A DNA stretch of 64,000 nt from the NCBI RefSeq assembly GCF_024764775.1, contig NZ_JALIGC010000033.1, positions 1 through 64,000 of the forward strand. The letters are read 5' to 3'. The notes below the pieces were generated by a model. The model was given only the letters and a program-made list of their open reading frames with translations, did no database searches and was not told the origin of the DNA. Source of the DNA: Scandinavium manionii. Its GTDB lineage: Bacteria; Pseudomonadota; Gammaproteobacteria; Enterobacterales; Enterobacteriaceae. Below, one piece after another: positions 61,109 to 64,000 of the stretch. The number at the start of each line of letters is the position of its first letter. The stretch's first letter is position 1. The position numbers were made by a program, and so were the translations under genes.

Positions 61109-62418
61109 TGTTCCGTCTCCGTCATCAATTTTTTCCACTGCTGGTAGGCCGCACGCATCCCGGTTTCGGCGCTGACGTCGCTGCGCAGTCCGTCGTCGGA
61201 ACGGTATTCCCCCGCCAGCCCGCGGTTGAGCATGATCCACAGGTCATCACCCGCGGTGGCCCCGCGCTGTACGCGCTCCCACGCCTCGGAGTCATCCGGC
61301 GTGCCGAAGCCCATCGGCCCCTGGAAATGTTCATGCAGGCGCAACCGCGCCTGGTTGGCAATGTCCGGCCCGCCGTCCATGGTTATCACCGCATGGTGAA
61401 TTTCAGTTTCCTGCACCGATACCGGTTGCAGTACGCGGAAGAAGGCCATCGAACAGGCGATATTCGGGAAAATGTTGAGGTTAAACCCGGAGCCGCCGAC
61501 GGCACGCACAATGCGTCTGACCTGCTCTTCGTCGTGATCGGCGCGTAGTGCGTCGGCCAGTTCAGTGAAGCGTTCAGGGATTGGCGCGTCGAGATTGGCA
61601 TCTAAATCCACCAGTTCCGGGATCATCACCATCACGCTGTGGCCGTTGCCCAAATCTTCGACGTAGCCGCTGCCATCGACAAAGTTGAGCATTTCTTCGG
61701 TTTGCTTATCGACCGAGCTTAAAAACGAACGGTGAACCACCGGGAAGTGATAGCCGTCGGTGGTGTTTTCGAGCTGAATCTTCCAGTTGCCGGGGAAGCG
61801 AAAACGGTGCGCAGGCCCGGTTTTAATCGGATACCCCGCTCCCTGCTTCATGAACAGGTCCATCCACTTTTTGGCAACCCCGAGGAAGTCTTCCAGCGGT
61901 TCAATCTGCTCATTAAAGGTGGCGAAAATCATTCCGGCGTACTGTTCGGTGCGTAGCGATACCAGTCCCAGTTCGCCTTTTTCCAGCTGGTCAGCGTAGC
62001 TTTCCGGATGCGGCACGCCGCGCAGGCTGCCGTCCAGCGCGTAACCCCAACCGTGATACGGGCAGACAAAACTGTTGGTTTTGCCACTGCGGTGTTCGCA
62101 CACCGTGGCAGCGCGGTGGCGGCAGCGGTTGAGTAAGGTGTGCACCGTGCCTTTGCGATCGCGGACCACAATCACCGGCTGAGTGCCGATTTCCGTGGTT
62201 TTAAAGCTGCCGGTGTCCGGGATTTCGCTGGCGTGCGCCACCCATACCCAGGTTTTGCTGAAGATGCGGTCCAGTTCGAGCTGGAACAGTTCTTCTGAGG
62301 TGTAAAGCGAAGTGTGTACCCGGTCGGATTTCACCAACGCCGCAATCTCCGCGCTCGTCAGCGTCGGTGGCGTTGCGGGATCGATATTCTTCACATTGAT
62401 GATGTGATCACATTGCAT
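61105..62418 (-). CDS. iacC: Rieske dioxygenase alpha subunit IacC
   Basis: IacC is the catalytic subunit. The 437-residue protein has a Rieske [2Fe-2S] site with C99, H101, C119 and H122 (NRCRHRA and CPYHGWGY). The mononuclear iron site has D221, H224 and H229 in ENTTDGYHFPVVHRSF. With IacD and IacF it is reported to take the oxidised indole-acetic intermediate on to catechol. I chose the ATG at 62418 (MQCDHIINVK), 7 nt after AGGAG; 62424 lies too close to that site. Anthranilate or benzoate dioxygenase is the main alternative by homology. Confidence 0.88.
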   Translation of the reverse strand: MQCDHIINVKNIDPATPPTLTSAEIAALVKSDRVHTSLYTSEELFQLELDRIFSKTWVWVAHASEIPDTGSFKTTEIGTQPVIVVRDRKGTVHTLLNRCRHRAATVCEHRSGKTNSFVCPYHGWGYALDGSLRGVPHPESYADQLEKGELGLVSLRTEQYAGMIFATFNEQIEPLEDFLGVAKKWMDLFMKQGAGYPIKTGPAHRFRFPGNWKIQLENTTDGYHFPVVHRSFLSSVDKQTEEMLNFVDGSGYVEDLGNGHSVMVMIPELVDLDANLDAPIPERFTELADALRADHDEEQVRRIVRAVGGSGFNLNIFPNIACSMAFFRVLQPVSVQETEIHHAVITMDGGPDIANQARLRLHEHFQGPMGFGTPDDSEAWERVQRGATAGDDLWIMLNRGLAGEYRSDDGLRSDVSAETGMRAAYQQWKKLMTETEQ

Positions 62419-62950
62419 GTCCATTCTCCTGCACATCTTTGTTTTTATCAGGAACCGGTAAGGCATCCGCCGCGTGCCAGTGGTCTACCGGGCGGCTGAA
62501 CAGGTTGCGGGTGGTGAAATGGCGCATCACCATCTCGCCCGCCTCGCGCACAAAATTGACATTGAGCTCTGCGGCGTTGAGATGCGCACCGCCTGCGGTA
62601 AATGCCGAAGTTTGCAGCATCAGCCAGCGGCCGCGCAGTGTGCCGTTCGGTTCATGCCACAGCGCTTCGGAACAGAGGAAGTGCGCGTTCATCGCAAAAT
62701 GCGCCGGTTGCCGCACGTAGCCCGCCATCATTTTCACGACGGCGTCGCGCCCAAAATGCCGCCCGAGGCGCGTGGCGTAGGGTTCACCAACGCCCTCCCA
62801 GCAGGCATCCACGCTGAACAGCGCGCCAATCGCCTGCACCGTTTCCGGGGTATCGAGCTGGTCGCATAAACGCATGTAATCGCTGATGCAGACCCGCGCC
62901 GCCTGATAGTCTTCGAGCTGCTGCAACCGCAGCGCATCCTGGGCGTTCAT
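62408..62950 (-). CDS. iacI: SnoaL-like NTF2-fold protein IacI
   Basis: This 180-residue protein belongs to the SnoaL-like/NTF2 superfamily (LEDYQAARVCISDYMRLCDQ, VDACWEGVG and HFAMNAHFLCSEALW). In iac clusters of the order A-B-I-C-D the third gene is iacI, an accessory to the IacE step whose exact reaction is unsettled. The ATG at 62950 has GGAG 6 nt upstream. Its end overlaps the iacC start by 11 nt. Confidence 0.82.
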   Translation of the reverse strand: MNAQDALRLQQLEDYQAARVCISDYMRLCDQLDTPETVQAIGALFSVDACWEGVGEPYATRLGRHFGRDAVVKMMAGYVRQPAHFAMNAHFLCSEALWHEPNGTLRGRWLMLQTSAFTAGGAHLNAAELNVNFVREAGEMVMRHFTTRNLFSRPVDHWHAADALPVPDKNKDVQENGHAM

Positions 62951-62961
62951 CGTCAGCTCCG

Positions 62962-63321
62962 TCAGTTCTGGATGATCAGTTCGCGGCCTACGCGGGCCTC
63001 GATTTTGCAGTACTTCCACAGCTTGCTACCGCCATCGCCCACCGGGGTGGTGCGGAACAGGTTGCAGACGGCAGCGACGTTTTCCAGACGCTCGGCGTCG
63101 GCTAACACGTAGGTGGTCCACGGTGCGGTGGTGGACGGGCCAACCATCAGTTGGTCGTCGTCCATATTGCCGATGACGGTGATGCCCGGCGTTTCATCAA
63201 TGCCTTTCATCATCACACCGAATGCGCCCCACACTTGTTTGGCTTCCGCCGGACTGGCATCGAAAAAGTTCTGGTTCACGCCGATGCAAAACAGCACGCG
63301 TAAGGTTGTTGACTGGCTCAT
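62962..63321 (-). CDS. iacB: Small conserved protein IacB of unknown function
   Basis: This 119-residue protein has no recognised catalytic motif. It looks like a single alpha/beta domain with hydrophobic strands (LRVLFCIGV, ITVIGNM, TTYVLAD). It fits the size and position of IacB, present in known iac clusters but without a defined role. Similar small folds in oxygenase clusters can be cofactor-free monooxygenases, which is a speculation here. The ATG at 63321 lies 19 nt after iacA. Confidence 0.78.
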   Translation of the reverse strand: MSQSTTLRVLFCIGVNQNFFDASPAEAKQVWGAFGVMMKGIDETPGITVIGNMDDDQLMVGPSTTAPWTTYVLADAERLENVAAVCNLFRTTPVGDGGSKLWKYCKIEARVGRELIIQN

Positions 63322-63340
63322 CTGTTGCTCCTTTCAAAAA

Positions 63341-64000
63341 TCACAAGTAACCCGGCAGCGGTTTGCCACCAAAGAAGACCGTACCGGCATTGAGGTACGA
63401 GAGGTCGCCCATAAAGGCATGTTGGGTAATCACCATCGTATCGCGCACGTAGCGTTGCAGCGGGCTGGTCATGGTCACGCCGCCCATGCCGTTGAGGGCC
63501 AGCGCCTGGCGTGCCACCTCGGCGGAAACGCGGGTGACGTGCGTCGATGAAAGACGCAGCGCGTTAATCTGTTCGCAGCTCGCATCTTCCCCCGCCAGCA
63601 GTTTTTGCCAGACGTCGTCGATGGCGTCGTAAAACCAGGCCCGGGCGGAGCGCAATTCAGCTTCGCAGTGGGCGATTTGCATCTGCGCCTGCGGTCTGTC
63701 GGCCAGACGCGGGGCGCCGGTGACGGACTGCTGACGATGGGCGATGGCGTAAATTTCATTCAGTGCTGCCCGGGCCACGCCAAGGGCGACGACGGACAGC
63801 ACCTGTGTCGCCAGCGACAGCACCGGATAGCGGTACAGCGGCCCTTCCAGATTCAGCGCACCGCCGCGAATAAAGGTCCATTCGTGTGGCACAAAAGCGT
63901 CGTTGACCACCAGATCATGGCTGCCGGTTCCGGCGAGGCCCACGGTGTCCCACACCGGGTCGATATGTACATTTTCACGCGGCAACACCGCCATACGCGG
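63341..64000 (-). CDS. iacA: Flavin-dependent oxygenase IacA, C-terminal part (cut by window edge)
   Basis: The visible 219 residues are the C-terminal region of an acyl-CoA dehydrogenase-like flavin monooxygenase. Recognisable parts are DTVGLAGTGSHDLVVNDAFVP in the beta domain and a four-helix C-terminal domain ending in GTVFFGGKPLPGYL. The frame is open to the edge at 64000. IacA hydroxylates indole-3-acetate at C2 using flavin reduced by IacG. Indole oxygenases such as IifC and hydroxylases such as HsaA belong to the same fold, so the call depends on the operon. Confidence 0.85.
   Translation of the reverse strand, partial: PRMAVLPRENVHIDPVWDTVGLAGTGSHDLVVNDAFVPHEWTFIRGGALNLEGPLYRYPVLSLATQVLSVVALGVARAALNEIYAIAHRQQSVTGAPRLADRPQAQMQIAHCEAELRSARAWFYDAIDDVWQKLLAGEDASCEQINALRLSSTHVTRVSAEVARQALALNGMGGVTMTSPLQRYVRDTMVITQHAFMGDLSYLNAGTVFFGGKPLPGYL

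Noticed and set aside
61105..62418. Calling the Rieske genes benAB with the transporter as a benzoate importer
   Set aside because: There is no benD-like diol dehydrogenase directly after a BenC-type reductase, and the flavin oxygenase with its reductase has no role in benzoate use.
58427..64000. Reading the cluster as indole degradation (iif) plus anthranilate dioxygenase
   Set aside because: The families overlap, but the SnoaL-like gene and the order A-B-I-C-D-E-F-G with a PDR-type reductase fit iac better. It stays as the main alternative until the full oxygenase is seen.

Overview
The window is chromosomal DNA from an Enterobacteriaceae member close to Enterobacter, Lelliottia or Leclercia. 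The gene order from opp through ych/adh, hns-galU, rssBA, purU-tyrTV, nar, cha, kdsA-prfA-hemA and prs to ychF follows the Escherichia coli chromosome almost gene for gene, and H-NS, AdhE, NarG, Prs and others are near-identical in length and motifs to E. coli proteins I know from memory. The accessory cluster at the right end is of the kind described for Enterobacter soli, but that species assignment is inference.

Layout: 1-126 is the end of an IS4-family insertion sequence whose transposase runs off the left edge. 145-7371 holds a voltage-gated K+ channel gene and the oppABCDF oligopeptide importer. 7372-17623 holds ychE, adhE, tdk, hns, galU, rssB, rssA, ychJ and purU. 17701-18233 is the stringently controlled tRNA-Tyr pair followed by rtT-type repeats that start with a copy of the tRNA 3' end. 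18267-19718 is an Lrp-type regulator with a divergent EamA exporter. 19719-30911 is the respiratory nitrate block: narGHJI, the transporter narK and the sensor/regulator narXL, with FNR and NarL sites at positions matching E. coli promoters. 30908-36514 carries ychO, a YbcL-like secreted protein, ychN, a DUF1883 gene and chaCBA with REP/BIME elements. 36658-49163 is the housekeeping run kdsA, sirB1, prmC, prfA, hemA, lolB, ispE, prs, dauA, a GNAT gene, ychH, pth and ychF; sirB2 is missing.

From 49321 to the right edge the E. coli order ends and accessory genes begin: a glutathione peroxidase, a LysR regulator divergent from an MFS exporter, a YdeP-like molybdopterin oxidoreductase, and a long minus-strand operon. 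Read 5' to 3' on its own strand that operon is iacA (partial)-iacB-iacI-iacC-iacD-iacE-iacF-iacG-MHS transporter-catB-catC-catA.

This is the most striking content. The gene content and the order A-B-I-C-D-E-F-G match known indole-3-acetic acid (auxin) degradation clusters, here fused to the catechol ortho-cleavage genes. The predicted flow is uptake of an indolic acid, flavin-dependent hydroxylation (IacA with reductase IacG), SDR oxidation (IacE, perhaps helped by IacI), Rieske dioxygenation to catechol (IacCD with reductase IacF), then CatA, CatB and CatC to 3-oxoadipate enol-lactone. The later 3-oxoadipate genes, iacH and any iacR or catR regulator are not in the window.
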